Shown here one piece after another: positions 15,960 to 23,874 of a stretch of 42,402 nt of DNA. Source of the DNA: CAYHMW01 sp964357925 (GTDB lineage Bacteria > Patescibacteriota > Microgenomatia > UBA8517); assembly GCA_964357925.1 (NCBI GenBank), contig CAYHMW010000008.1, forward strand, positions 1-42,402, in the 5' to 3' direction. The translations under genes and the position numbers were made by a program. Within the stretch, counting starts at the first letter, position 1; the number at the start of each line of letters is the position of its first letter. The notes under the pieces were generated by a model, which saw only the letters and a program-made list of their open reading frames with translations, was not told the origin of the DNA and made no database searches.

Positions 15960-17113
15960 AAAAAAGATTGGGAAATTGCATTCTCAAAAACGATATTCCA
16001 ATCGAATTTCTTAGCAAACTTTGACGCGTTTTTTGAGTATTCCTGTAATTTGCTTTCGTTGGAAAGTAGACTAATAATTTTGTTGGCGATATCAGTAGAA
16101 TCATAATTGCAAATTATAGCTGCCTTTTTCTGAGCAATTTCTTTAGCTATTGGTGGTACCATTGTTAACATGACTGGCAGCGAAGCCGCAAGATAATTTT
16201 TAATTTTTCCTGGGTCGGCGTAATAGGTAAAACTCTCCGGGTCTGGTTTATAAGTCGCGACGGCTATAACGCTTTTTGCAAGTTCATTTTCTACTTTTTT
16301 GTGACTTTCGATGTAGCCCAAAAATTTGACGTTTCCGTCTAGCTTTTTCTCGGCTACTAAGGCTTTTAAATTTTTCTCGTATTCCCCAGTGCCTATAACG
16401 ACTAGTTGCGCTTTGGGAAGACTTTCAAGCACTCTGGGAAGTGCTTCGATAACCATTTGCAATCCTTGCTTTTCTAAAAGATGACCCATAAAAACTATTC
16501 TATATCTTTCTCTTTTCGAGAGTGGCAGTTTTGGGATTCTTTGGTACCAAATACCAAGCGGGACAGTAATCTGCAAGGCGTTTTTGTGTCTATTTAGTTT
16601 GCCATATTTTTCTCTTGCATCAGTAATTGCGTCTGAGACGTTCCATACTGCTGTGCAATTCTCAAGGCACATTTTATCGAAGTAGTGATAAAGATAATTT
16701 AATATCGAGTTTTTAAATCTTCTTGGCTGATAATCTATGGTATAAAGAATTACCTTATCCACACGCCCAAATTTCTTAAGCAGTATTCCAATAAAGCTTA
16801 AGAAGTTGTCTGAACCTATAAACAGATCTATATTCCCTTGTTTAAATGTCCACCAAAAAGTAAAGAACGCATCGCGGAAATAGAATAAAAAAGTCGGCAT
16901 ATACAAAGGAAATGTGTGTGTTATTAAAAGTCTTTTGTTTGTATAACTTCGATAAAAAGATTTTCTTTCCTTTGCGAAGGAGAAGGGGTGGCCTATAAAG
17001 GTAAGTGTGGCTACTTTATTTTTGAGGTACTCTTCAAGTTCGAGTGCAGGGCCTGTTGCGAAAATGTGTGAGGCAATTACTAAATTAAGCCTCTCAAGTT
17101 CTTTATGGGGCAT
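15956..17113 (-). CDS. GT4-type glycosyltransferase (GT-B fold)
   Basis: A 385-residue protein with the two-domain GT-B layout. The C-terminal domain carries YRIVFMGHLLEKQGLQ at its start, LVVIGTGEYE, VKFLGYIESH, and a late acidic region (KPDPESFTYYADPGKIKNYL) in the place of the usual EX7E nucleotide-sugar site. This last region differs somewhat from classic GT4, resembling members that act on lipid-linked or cell-wall acceptors. The start overlaps the upstream epimerase by 11 bp. It probably transfers a sugar from a nucleotide donor in the cytoplasm; specificity is unknown. Confidence 0.85.
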   Translation of the reverse strand: MPHKELERLNLVIASHIFATGPALELEEYLKNKVATLTFIGHPFSFAKERKSFYRSYTNKRLLITHTFPLYMPTFLFYFRDAFFTFWWTFKQGNIDLFIGSDNFLSFIGILLKKFGRVDKVILYTIDYQPRRFKNSILNYLYHYFDKMCLENCTAVWNVSDAITDAREKYGKLNRHKNALQITVPLGIWYQRIPKLPLSKRERYRIVFMGHLLEKQGLQMVIEALPRVLESLPKAQLVVIGTGEYEKNLKALVAEKKLDGNVKFLGYIESHKKVENELAKSVIAVATYKPDPESFTYYADPGKIKNYLAASLPVMLTMVPPIAKEIAQKKAAIICNYDSTDIANKIISLLSNESKLQEYSKNASKFAKKFDWNIVFENAISQSFL

Positions 17114-18056
17114 GACGTTTATACCAGTTTATAGATTCAATTAAACCTTGTTCCAGTGGTGTGTGTGATTTAAAACCAAATTCTTTTTTTGCCCTCGTTG
17201 TGTCAAGCCTTCTGCGTGGTTGACCATCCGGTTTCGTTTTATCAAATACTATTTTGCCCTTATAGCCAATTAATCTTGCGATCAGTTTGGAGAGGTCAGC
17301 TATGGATATTTCATCGCCTGAGCCAAGATTAACGGGGTCCCTTTTGTTGTATTCTTCAGTTGCTTTTATGATTGCTTCTGCAGCATCTTTAACAAAAAGA
17401 AATTCTCGAGTAGGCAGCCCTGAACCCCAAACCACAACTTCTTTAAGTCTTTTTTCTTTTGCCTCCAGAAATTTCTTGATTAGTGCAGGGATTACATGCG
17501 ACGATCCCGGGTCAAAGTTGTCGCGTGGGCCATACAGGTTTACTGGGAGTAAATATATCGCGTTAAAATTATATTGATCTCTATATGCTTGTGCTTGAAC
17601 TAGTGACATTTTTTTCGCCAGACCATATGGTGCATTTGTTTCTTCAGGGTAGCCGTTCCACAAACCCTCTTCTCTAAAGGGAGTTGGTGCGAATTTAGGG
17701 TATGCACAGATTGTGCCAAGCGCAACAAATTTTTCCACTCCAGCCAGCCTAGCTTCCTCCATCATGTGTACGCTCATGGTTATATTGTCATAGAACATTG
17801 CACCTGGTGCTTTTAGATTATAACCTATACCGCCAACGTTCGCTGCCAAATGGATCACTATGTCGACTTCAGCTACTACTTTTGCGCAGTTTTCTCTCTG
17901 TCTGAGATCGTAGTCTCTTGATCTGGGAATTTGGATATTTTCTTCACCCACACCGATTCCTAATAGTTTTTCAATAATAAAACCACCCAAAAAACCGCCA
18001 CCGCCAGTAACCAATATTTTTTTATTTCGTAAATAGTTAATATTCTTCTTGCTCAT
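17103..18056 (-). CDS. NAD-dependent epimerase/reductase, GDP-L-fucose-synthase-like
   Basis: A 317-residue extended SDR enzyme. GGGGFLGGF is the dinucleotide-binding motif, IHLAANVGGIGYN, LGTICAYP and APYGLAKKM (the catalytic YXXXK) follow the order and spacing seen in GDP-4-keto-6-deoxymannose epimerase/reductase (Fcl/WcaG). GPRDNFDPGSSHVIPALIKK is another shared block. That enzyme makes GDP-L-fucose from the 4-keto-6-deoxy-mannose intermediate. No GDP-mannose 4,6-dehydratase gene is clearly present in the window, so the substrate must come from elsewhere or this member acts on a different sugar. Overlaps the upstream GT2 by 4 bp. Confidence 0.85.
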   Translation of the reverse strand: MSKKNINYLRNKKILVTGGGGFLGGFIIEKLLGIGVGEENIQIPRSRDYDLRQRENCAKVVAEVDIVIHLAANVGGIGYNLKAPGAMFYDNITMSVHMMEEARLAGVEKFVALGTICAYPKFAPTPFREEGLWNGYPEETNAPYGLAKKMSLVQAQAYRDQYNFNAIYLLPVNLYGPRDNFDPGSSHVIPALIKKFLEAKEKRLKEVVVWGSGLPTREFLFVKDAAEAIIKATEEYNKRDPVNLGSGDEISIADLSKLIARLIGYKGKIVFDKTKPDGQPRRRLDTTRAKKEFGFKSHTPLEQGLIESINWYKRHAP

Positions 18057-18898
18057 GAACTTAGTGCTAATCTTAATGTGTGAATAAACCCTCTGATTCC
18101 TACTGCCTTAGTAAAGCCTAAAATCGCTGCTATTGCTTCGAGGCTTTTTATGAATATAAATGAAAATCCTAGTATAGGCCTGGCGATGAATTTTTTCCAA
18201 TGTCTAAGATAAGCCTTTCGAAACAGTAAATTTCCTTGCGACAATACTAACTCAGGGTGCTTTTGTGCATATAGTGCGCCTTTATTAGCATAATAGTGGC
18301 GCTTTTTAAGTAGTTTTAGAAGGTTGATTCTTTGTTCATTATGCATCAGATATTTTTTGGTTCTACCAATCTTGTACTTTTTGCTAATTCTGTGAGGGAG
18401 ATCGTAATCTTCAGGGCCAGTTAACTCTTCATCGTAGCCTTTATATTCAAAAAAAACATTTCTGTTAAACACACGAGCGACTTCAATTGTTTCATCTTTT
18501 TCGTACATTTCTCTTTCAAACCTTCGGACATTCTGAATATAACCCGCTCCTATGGTTTTCTCAGGGATGATGAGAGCTTTATATCTCTTTATTCCTTCTA
18601 CTACGTCTTCAATAACCTTTACAGTTAATTCCATATCTGCGTCTAAAAAGACCAAGATAATTCCTTTGCTTTTTCTTGCTCCAAAATTTCTTTGGACACT
18701 TCTTTCAGCGTGAGTTCTTTTGTAAACATTCTTCGTATATTTTTTGGCAATTTCTACGGTTTTGTCGCTACTGCCATCATCGATTACTATAATTTCAATG
18801 TTTGTGTAACTTTGCTCTTTTATCGACTTTAGAAGCCTTTCAATGACTTTCTCTTCGTTGAAAGCCGGAATAATGATAGAGACCAATGGTTTTTTCAT
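18053..18898 (-). CDS. GT2 glycosyltransferase
   Basis: About 281 residues from ATG 18898, which is preferred over the in-frame start at 18928 because the protein then begins MKKPLVSIIIPAFNEE, the usual GT2 start, and AAAGAGA lies just upstream. VIDDGSSDKT is the nucleotide-binding motif, FLDADME the DXD motif, and GPEDYDLPHR is the conserved ED motif that positions the catalytic base. A hydrophobic C-terminal segment (residues ~225-270) may attach it to the membrane. First gene of the minus operon that includes the epimerase, GT4, DegT and second GT2. Sugar and acceptor unknown. Confidence 0.87.
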   Translation of the reverse strand: MKKPLVSIIIPAFNEEKVIERLLKSIKEQSYTNIEIIVIDDGSSDKTVEIAKKYTKNVYKRTHAERSVQRNFGARKSKGIILVFLDADMELTVKVIEDVVEGIKRYKALIIPEKTIGAGYIQNVRRFEREMYEKDETIEVARVFNRNVFFEYKGYDEELTGPEDYDLPHRISKKYKIGRTKKYLMHNEQRINLLKLLKKRHYYANKGALYAQKHPELVLSQGNLLFRKAYLRHWKKFIARPILGFSFIFIKSLEAIAAILGFTKAVGIRGFIHTLRLALSS

Positions 18899-18917
18899 TC
18901 TCTTTAGTTGCCTGATG

Positions 18918-18925
18918 TATAATAC
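18918..18925. promoter_or_regulatory. Shared divergent -10 box (TATAAT/TATTAT)
   Basis: TATAATAC at 18918-18925 reads as a consensus -10 on the plus strand (TATAAT) and as TATTAT on the minus strand. It lies between the divergent GT2 starts at 18898 and 18936. Transcription starting about 7 nt from each box would give short leaders of about 6 and 15 nt. No strong -35 boxes are visible. Confidence 0.5.
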
Positions 18926-18935
18926 CAAACTATCA

Positions 18936-19871
18936 GTGGCAAGACTATTAAAAATATCATTTGTGATCCCGGCTAAAAATGAAGAGCAATCAGTCGGCAG
19001 GTTGTACTCTGAAATTAAGAGATCGATTCATCCCATTACTCGTGATTATGAGATAATTTTTATTGATGATGGTTCCACAGACAATACATTTAAAGAGCTT
19101 TGCAAGCTTCGAAAAAGGAGTAAAAAAATTAAGGTTATAAAACATAGAGGTAACTGGGGAAAATCTATAGCACTAAGAAATGGGTTCGAAGCTGCCACAG
19201 GTGAGCTTATCTTCACCCTTGATGCCGACCTGCAAGATAATCCAGTCGAGATACCAAAATTTATAAAGAAACTTAACGATGGATATGACCTCGTTACTGG
19301 CTGGAAAAGAAAAAGGTATGACCCAACTAGTAAAGTGGTACCTTCCCGAATTCTAAATCATACTGTTTCATTTTTAACCGGGGTGAAGATTCATGATACT
19401 AATTGCGGTTTTAAACTCTATCGACGTGAGGTTGTAAAAAATTTGGCGCTTTATGGTGAGCTGTACAGATTTATTCCAATTCTTGCCGCTAAACAGAACT
19501 TCCGAGTAGGAGAGGTGGTTGTTCGACACAGAAAGCGCAGATTTGGTAAAACGAAATTCGGATGGGAGCGAAATATTAAAGGCTTTTTGGATCTTTTAAC
19601 TATTATTTTTTTGACTGGATATATGTATAGACCTGGACATTTTTTTGGCACGTTAGGCATCGGATCATTTGCTGGTGGATTTGCAATCGGCGTTTATATC
19701 GCTTACTTGAGGATTACTACGGGGAGTATACAATTCAGACATCCCCTTTTGTTTTTAGGAATGCTTCTCATGATTGTTGGCGTACAGCTTATATCCACCG
19801 GGCTATTAGCTGAAATGGTAATTCATCGACAGAAAAAAAATTATCGTTCGTTTATCGAAAGGGAGCTTTGA
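18936..19871 (+). CDS. GT2 polyprenyl-phosphate glycosyltransferase with two C-terminal membrane helices
   Basis: From GTG 18936 this is 311 residues. GT-A motifs are ISFVIPAKNEEQ, FIDDGSTDNT, and TLDADLQDNP (DXD). HDTNCGFKLYRREV is typical of DPM1/GtrB-type enzymes that put a sugar on polyprenyl phosphate. Two hydrophobic helices occupy about residues 235-265 and 275-300, as in GtrB/ArnC-like proteins. ATG 18915 is an alternative start but falls just before the -10 box, which favours GTG 18936. The gene converges with the GT-C at 19841, overlapping by 31 bp. It may supply lipid-linked sugar for that GT-C; this is inference from adjacency. Confidence 0.86.
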   Translation: MARLLKISFVIPAKNEEQSVGRLYSEIKRSIHPITRDYEIIFIDDGSTDNTFKELCKLRKRSKKIKVIKHRGNWGKSIALRNGFEAATGELIFTLDADLQDNPVEIPKFIKKLNDGYDLVTGWKRKRYDPTSKVVPSRILNHTVSFLTGVKIHDTNCGFKLYRREVVKNLALYGELYRFIPILAAKQNFRVGEVVVRHRKRRFGKTKFGWERNIKGFLDLLTIIFLTGYMYRPGHFFGTLGIGSFAGGFAIGVYIAYLRITTGSIQFRHPLLFLGMLLMIVGVQLISTGLLAEMVIHRQKKNYRSFIEREL

Positions 19872-21940
19872 CCAAACACTTTCACTGAGGGCTCTTTTAA
19901 TAGACATGGATTTGTCAGCTCTGTATCGATAAAGATATAGCGTGTAGGTTTATATAAAAAAAGAAACACAAAATTATTTGGATCTCTTTTGAGCCATTGG
20001 AATGGAATTTGGATGTTGTCAATTGTTTCTGGTTCTTGAGTCCAAGTCACGTTATCAGTTGATAACTTAACATAACCGCCTCGTTGTGCCTCACAATTTT
20101 CACTTTTGTGAGCAATACGAAGGCTAGTTAATAATATTTCTTCTCCTAGGTCGATGTTTAATGTACTTCCTTTAGTGCTTAATTCTCTTATCTTCAACTC
20201 ACTTTCTTTAATTAAATTATGCTTGAGATATTTACTATCATTTTTCCATATTGTAAGAAGTGCGACTCCATCGACTTTAACTTCATGAACTGGTTCCAAA
20301 AATGTGTCATAAAATGCATAGCCATACATTTTTTTGATGCCGCCGTTATTACTCATTTCCATTACATATTCTCCGTTTTGGTGAGGTCCACTCATATGTG
20401 CGTTTGAAAAGTCAATGTCAGGACGGAGTTTGATCCGAGGAATATTTACCATGTTGCCGACTGCAAGTGCTAACTTTGCATTTGGTTCAGCATTCTTATT
20501 TAGCCAATTTACACCCTGCAAATAAACATTGCCGTAATTGTAACCCCAGAATGGGATGTCTTTTTCTTTAGCCCCTGAGAGCCCTCCAATTATTTGATTG
20601 AAGTAGATGTTTTCATTAGGGTGAAGTTGACTAACTTCCCAGAAGACAAAGCCAAATGAAGATATCAAAACAAGTGATATAACGGCTTTGTGTGTTTTGA
20701 AATTGCTAATTTGATACAAAACTTTGGCCCCTATTCCAGCTAAGATTGCTAAGGCAGGTAAGAATTCCATAATATGTCTTACTCCAGAATGTATTGCACT
20801 GCCTGGGATTGTAACGCGAAATATCGGAATAAAAAACCATAGCAAAATAAGTAAGTGTGGCGAAAATTTATTTGATGAAATTTTCCTGAGCGAGTGAACG
20901 ATACCTATAAATGTTAAAAACAATATTGGGAGCGGCGTTGTAATTGTTATCCAGAACGCCGGAAAGATATTGAAGCCTCTAAACATGTAATTGTTTAACT
21001 CTCCCGTGGGGACGGTGCCAACTTCTTTATAAAACTTCAACATACTGAGGAAGTTCGCGAGTGGATGAATCCAAAGATATGGCCAAAAGACAAAAAAGAC
21101 CGTGATCACTATGAGTGGATATGCGAATAAACTGGTAAATGTTTTTTTTGTGATAATTTTATTATCACTTTTAATGAGTACGTGACTGAGCCATGGGGCG
21201 ATTATTAGAGGAAGAAAGACGATATTAAATTTTGTTCCTAACGCTATGCCCGTAAATATCGCAGAAAAAAATAGATAGCGTGTTTTTTGAAGTGCAATTC
21301 CAAAGTAAAAACAAATTGTTGCTAGCCCGAAAAATACAGCTAGAGGTGGGTCCTTGATATTGAAGTGCGATTCCCCCCAGAAGAGTGGATAAGTTGCGAG
21401 AGCCATTGAAGCGATGATTGATGCTAAAGTGCCAAAGTTATAGAAGCTAAAAATACTAACACCCAAAACCAGCATGGATGCAGTGATGACTTCAAATAAA
21501 TGATATGCTTCAATGTCTCCTAGCACACCTAATTTATGGTAAAAGATGCGGTTTGTCAGGGCCGCTAGTATTCCATTTGTGGGCGGATGGCCGTAGCCAT
21601 CGTTTTTAATTAGATAGTCATAATTAAAAACATCAGACATAAAGTAACTTCTTCTGTAATCTGGTTTTGGAGAGATACTGCTTTTTTGAGAAATTCTGGA
21701 AATGTCTTGTTCTCCTGTTTTGCTAACAAAATCGGTGTCCCCTTTTAGAGATGGATATCTTGGAATGTCTAAATAATTAGTTTCCTTTGTCAAAAAATAA
21801 TGGAGGTAGGCTTGACCTCTGTTGAAGTGGAATGGTTCATCCCAGTTAATGCCATAATCTGACAAAGTGGCTATCGCCAGAAAAGTGAAAAGCAATGGGA
21901 CAATAAAAATGACAGTTGGTAAATCGAATATTTTTTTCAC
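19841..21940 (-). CDS. GT-C membrane glycosyltransferase (PMT/ArnT-like), copy A
   Basis: A 699-residue membrane protein, GTG start at 21940. About ten to twelve helices cover residues 1 to about 440. NWDEPFHFNRGQAYL after helix 1 holds the acidic pair expected for GT-C catalysis; GYGHPPTNG and ALGTKFNIVF are further family blocks. IGGLSGAKEKDIPFWGY precedes an outer soluble region, and about residues 590-699 form a beta-rich, discoidin-like tail (LNIDLGEEILLTSLRIA, then YIFIDTEL near the end). It is a diverged paralog of the gene at 23871. It likely uses a polyprenyl-phosphate sugar on the outer face; acceptor unknown. Single-gene transcription unit between two plus-strand genes. Confidence 0.82.
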   Translation of the reverse strand: MKKIFDLPTVIFIVPLLFTFLAIATLSDYGINWDEPFHFNRGQAYLHYFLTKETNYLDIPRYPSLKGDTDFVSKTGEQDISRISQKSSISPKPDYRRSYFMSDVFNYDYLIKNDGYGHPPTNGILAALTNRIFYHKLGVLGDIEAYHLFEVITASMLVLGVSIFSFYNFGTLASIIASMALATYPLFWGESHFNIKDPPLAVFFGLATICFYFGIALQKTRYLFFSAIFTGIALGTKFNIVFLPLIIAPWLSHVLIKSDNKIITKKTFTSLFAYPLIVITVFFVFWPYLWIHPLANFLSMLKFYKEVGTVPTGELNNYMFRGFNIFPAFWITITTPLPILFLTFIGIVHSLRKISSNKFSPHLLILLWFFIPIFRVTIPGSAIHSGVRHIMEFLPALAILAGIGAKVLYQISNFKTHKAVISLVLISSFGFVFWEVSQLHPNENIYFNQIIGGLSGAKEKDIPFWGYNYGNVYLQGVNWLNKNAEPNAKLALAVGNMVNIPRIKLRPDIDFSNAHMSGPHQNGEYVMEMSNNGGIKKMYGYAFYDTFLEPVHEVKVDGVALLTIWKNDSKYLKHNLIKESELKIRELSTKGSTLNIDLGEEILLTSLRIAHKSENCEAQRGGYVKLSTDNVTWTQEPETIDNIQIPFQWLKRDPNNFVFLFLYKPTRYIFIDTELTNPCLLKEPSVKVFGQSSLSINER

Positions 21941-21953
21941 TGGACAAATAAGT

Positions 21954-21959
21954 ATTATA
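21954..21959 (-). promoter_or_regulatory. TATAAT -10 box for the GT-C gene at 19841
   Basis: A consensus TATAAT reads on the minus strand at 21959-21954. A transcript start about 7 nt downstream would leave a leader of about 7 nt before the GTG at 21940, where no Shine-Dalgarno site is seen. No -35 box is clear. Confidence 0.45.
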
Positions 21960-21973
21960 TTGTACTATGAGCT

Positions 21974-21991
21974 GACACATAAGCATGTGTC
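21974..21991 (+). other. Small hairpin just upstream of the STELLO-like fragment
   Basis: Perfect 7-bp arms GACACAT (21974-21980) and ATGTGTC (21985-21991) enclose AAGC, ending 3 nt before the ATG at 21995. A TACTAT box at 21963-21968 could start transcription right at the hairpin. It would mask the ribosome binding region, so poor translation is possible. Confidence 0.4.
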
Positions 21992-21994
21992 TGA

Positions 21995-22297
21995 ATGGAA
22001 AAAGTAATAGTTCTAACCACTATCAATCCTCCAAAAGGCGAGATACAAAAACTATCTAGCTACAAGGGCTGGAGGCTTGTTTGTGTAGGTGACAACATCA
22101 CTCCAAAAGATTGGAAAGCGGATGCAGTTGAATATTTGTCACCAGAGCTTCAGAGTAAATTGTTTCCCAAGTTTTCTGAAAAATTCCCTTGGAGGATGTA
22201 CGCCAGGAAAAATTTAGGATATTTATATGCAATTAAACAAGGGGCAGGGCTAATTTACGAAACTGATGATGATATGATGCCTCTTTGGGAACCTTAG
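21995..22297 (+). pseudogene. Truncated STELLO-like (DUF288) glycosyltransferase fragment
   Basis: A 100-residue ORF. The blocks TTINPPKGEI, GWRLVCVGD, TPKDW, MYARKNLGYLYAI and GAGLIYETDDD are those of the STELLO/DUF288 glycosyltransferase-like domain, where the acidic DDD run is the putative metal and nucleotide-sugar site. The frame stops (PLWEP, then TAG) directly after that motif, so the greater part of the catalytic domain is missing; full-length members are several hundred residues. No continuation was found in the other plus frames before the methyltransferase. A deletion has most likely joined this 5' remnant to unrelated sequence. It is probably inactive. Confidence 0.7.
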
Positions 22298-22419
22298 GAA
22301 AAGTCTCCACAGCATTTTTTCTTTCATTTCTGGTAAATATTACTAGAGCTATTTTCACTCAGTATACGATAGCGTTCATTTTACAGGATGTCAAAATATC
22401 ATTCGCGTGTTACTCTTCG
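22273..22419 (+). other. Possible membrane-gene remnant after the STELLO-like break
   Basis: In a different frame from the fragment before it, codons from 22273 stay open to the TAA at 22417-22419 and encode a mostly hydrophobic stretch (includes LGTLGKVSTAFFLSFLVN). It has no start codon of its own in a sensible place. It could be the tail of a transporter or flippase gene fused by deletion to the STELLO-like 5' end, or chance in AT-rich DNA. Confidence 0.25.
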
Positions 22420-22424
22420 TATTA

Positions 22425-23375
22425 ATGCGAAAATTAGAGGCGAGAGTTCAGAAGTGTTATGAAGGTGCACCATTTCCAGATAATTTAAGGAAGGCAAAAA
22501 ATTTTAACGCTGAACTTCAGAGAAATATTGACTGGGTTGCCCTTAACTTAAAATTCTTGTCGGAGTCTTTGATTCGATCCAAGCCACGTACAATTCTGTG
22601 TGCAGGGTGTGGGACTGGGGAGGAAGCGCTAAGCTTGGCGAAAATATTCCCGAAGTCAAAAATTAATGCGATAGATATATCTTCAACTTCTTTGGCAATT
22701 GCGAAAAAGAATGCAAGAAAAGCAAAAGTTAATAATATCTCTTTTCAAAAGATATCGATTATTGATGGCTTACCTCGAATAAAAGGGAAATATGATTTAG
22801 TGTTTTCACTTGGGGTTGTTCACCATCTTTCGGACCCTAGACTAGGTTTTAAAATCTTGCGGAGTAAGGTTGAAAAACGTGGATCGTTGGTTGTCATGCT
22901 TTACAATTCTTATGGTTTATTTTTTTATAGATGCCAGCTTTGGTTCTTGAATTTGATTGCAAAGGCCAGTGTGAAGCGACGTTTGGCTTTTGTTAAGTTG
23001 TTAAAATTGGGAAAAGGAAGGAGCAAGGCCTATATTTATGACACTTACATAAATCCTCAAGTGACTACTTTCACTATTAATACTGTCCGACAATGGGGTG
23101 AAGAAGAAAACCTAGAAGTTGTCGGCATCGTGCCACCATTAAATATATCTCGCTTGATTGAATATGGAACTGAAGGCAAAAGATACTATTTTAGGAGAAA
23201 AGGGGTAATGAGCTTTGCATTTGCGGTTTCAAAAATAATTTCTAAAGTTCTGCCAAATAAGCGAGGGGGTAAAAATTCAGGAAGGTTAAGAATGTTTTGC
23301 TACCAACTTCTATTTCTGATTTTGGGAAGGGGCGAGTGTCAATATTTATTTAAAGCACGCTCAGTTGATCCGTAA
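22425..23375 (+). CDS. Class I SAM-dependent methyltransferase
   Basis: A 316-residue protein from ATG 22425; GTG 22407 is an in-frame alternative. TILCAGCGTGEEAL is SAM motif I, INAIDIS ends strand 2, and YDLVFSLGVVHHLSDP is the motif IV/V region. The N-terminal CYEGAPFPDNLRKAKN block resembles the lead of methyltransferases that begin with a 'YE.xPYPRW'-like motif, often near glycan or repeat-protein genes. The C-terminal part (residues ~150-316) is rich in basic and aromatic residues and may bind the acceptor. Its end overlaps a small minus-strand ORF. Target unknown. Confidence 0.82.
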   Translation: MRKLEARVQKCYEGAPFPDNLRKAKNFNAELQRNIDWVALNLKFLSESLIRSKPRTILCAGCGTGEEALSLAKIFPKSKINAIDISSTSLAIAKKNARKAKVNNISFQKISIIDGLPRIKGKYDLVFSLGVVHHLSDPRLGFKILRSKVEKRGSLVVMLYNSYGLFFYRCQLWFLNLIAKASVKRRLAFVKLLKLGKGRSKAYIYDTYINPQVTTFTINTVRQWGEEENLEVVGIVPPLNISRLIEYGTEGKRYYFRRKGVMSFAFAVSKIISKVLPNKRGGKNSGRLRMFCYQLLFLILGRGECQYLFKARSVDP

Positions 23376-23481
23376 ATAATTTGGTGTTATTAATGTCGTG
23401 CTGAATGGCCAACCACCAACCAGAGTCGTGTTCGAACTTTTTCTGGAGCTGCTCTATGATTTTTCTATTTGTTTCGAACAT
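23350..23481 (-). CDS. Small hypothetical ORF (doubtful)
   Basis: ATG at 23481 opens a 43-residue frame ending in TAA at 23350, downstream of the secreted DUF5667-like gene on the same strand with a 36-bp gap. It starts MFETNRKIIEQLQKKFEHD and continues through a GWW motif; the composition is protein-like, with alternating charged and hydrophobic residues and a tryptophan pair. There is no Shine-Dalgarno site, and the last 26 bp overlap the end of the convergent methyltransferase. I do not recognise a family. It may be a real small protein or a remnant. Confidence 0.3.
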   Translation of the reverse strand: MFETNRKIIEQLQKKFEHDSGWWLAIQHDINNTKLFTDQLSVL

Positions 23482-23517
23482 CTCGACTGTGCTTTACTTT
23501 TTATGCGGCATTTTTTT

Positions 23518-23874
23518 TTAGTCCATATAGCTGGTCATTATGCCTATGTATGTTCCGTATCTTGAAGCTGTTGGTTCTACTAAATTAATATCTTTTTCCA
23601 CTGCGTAGGAGAGTTCCGCTAGCCGTTTTTCTGCAAGGTATTGATAATAATCCACTTTGCTTTCTTTTTTAAATTTTGTAAATAAAGTTACTTTTTCTTT
23701 TAATTTTTCTATCTTGCCCGCAACATGATCTACTGTGATGTTTGGTTTTGCATCACTTGTTGATTCCTGAGCAGTTATGGGTACTGAAAAAGTAAAGAGG
23801 AATAATAATAGCAAAGCAGAAAATATAACCGGTTTAAGCGTTTTTACCTTCCACATTCGGAGTAAGTATATCAC
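23518..23874 (-). CDS. Secreted DUF5667-like small protein
   Basis: A 118-residue protein with a strong signal peptide: a basic start (WKVKTLK) and a long leucine/phenylalanine core ending near TAQES. The mature part, about 80 residues, is charged and helical; YQYLAEKRLAELSYAVEKD matches the style of DUF5667 domains, which are small secreted helical repeats seen with cell-surface genes. GTG 23874 overlaps the upstream stop by 4 bp (GTGA), as elsewhere in this operon; ATG 23856 is the alternative. It ends the minus operon that includes a GT-C. Function unknown; it could be an acceptor protein or periplasmic partner. Confidence 0.7.
   Translation of the reverse strand: MIYLLRMWKVKTLKPVIFSALLLLFLFTFSVPITAQESTSDAKPNITVDHVAGKIEKLKEKVTLFTKFKKESKVDYYQYLAEKRLAELSYAVEKDINLVEPTASRYGTYIGIMTSYMD

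Noticed and set aside
23429..23480. 8-bp inverted repeat TGTTCGAA / TTCGAACA as terminator
   Set aside because: The spacer is 36 nt, there is no T-run after the second arm, and both arms are inside the small ORF.
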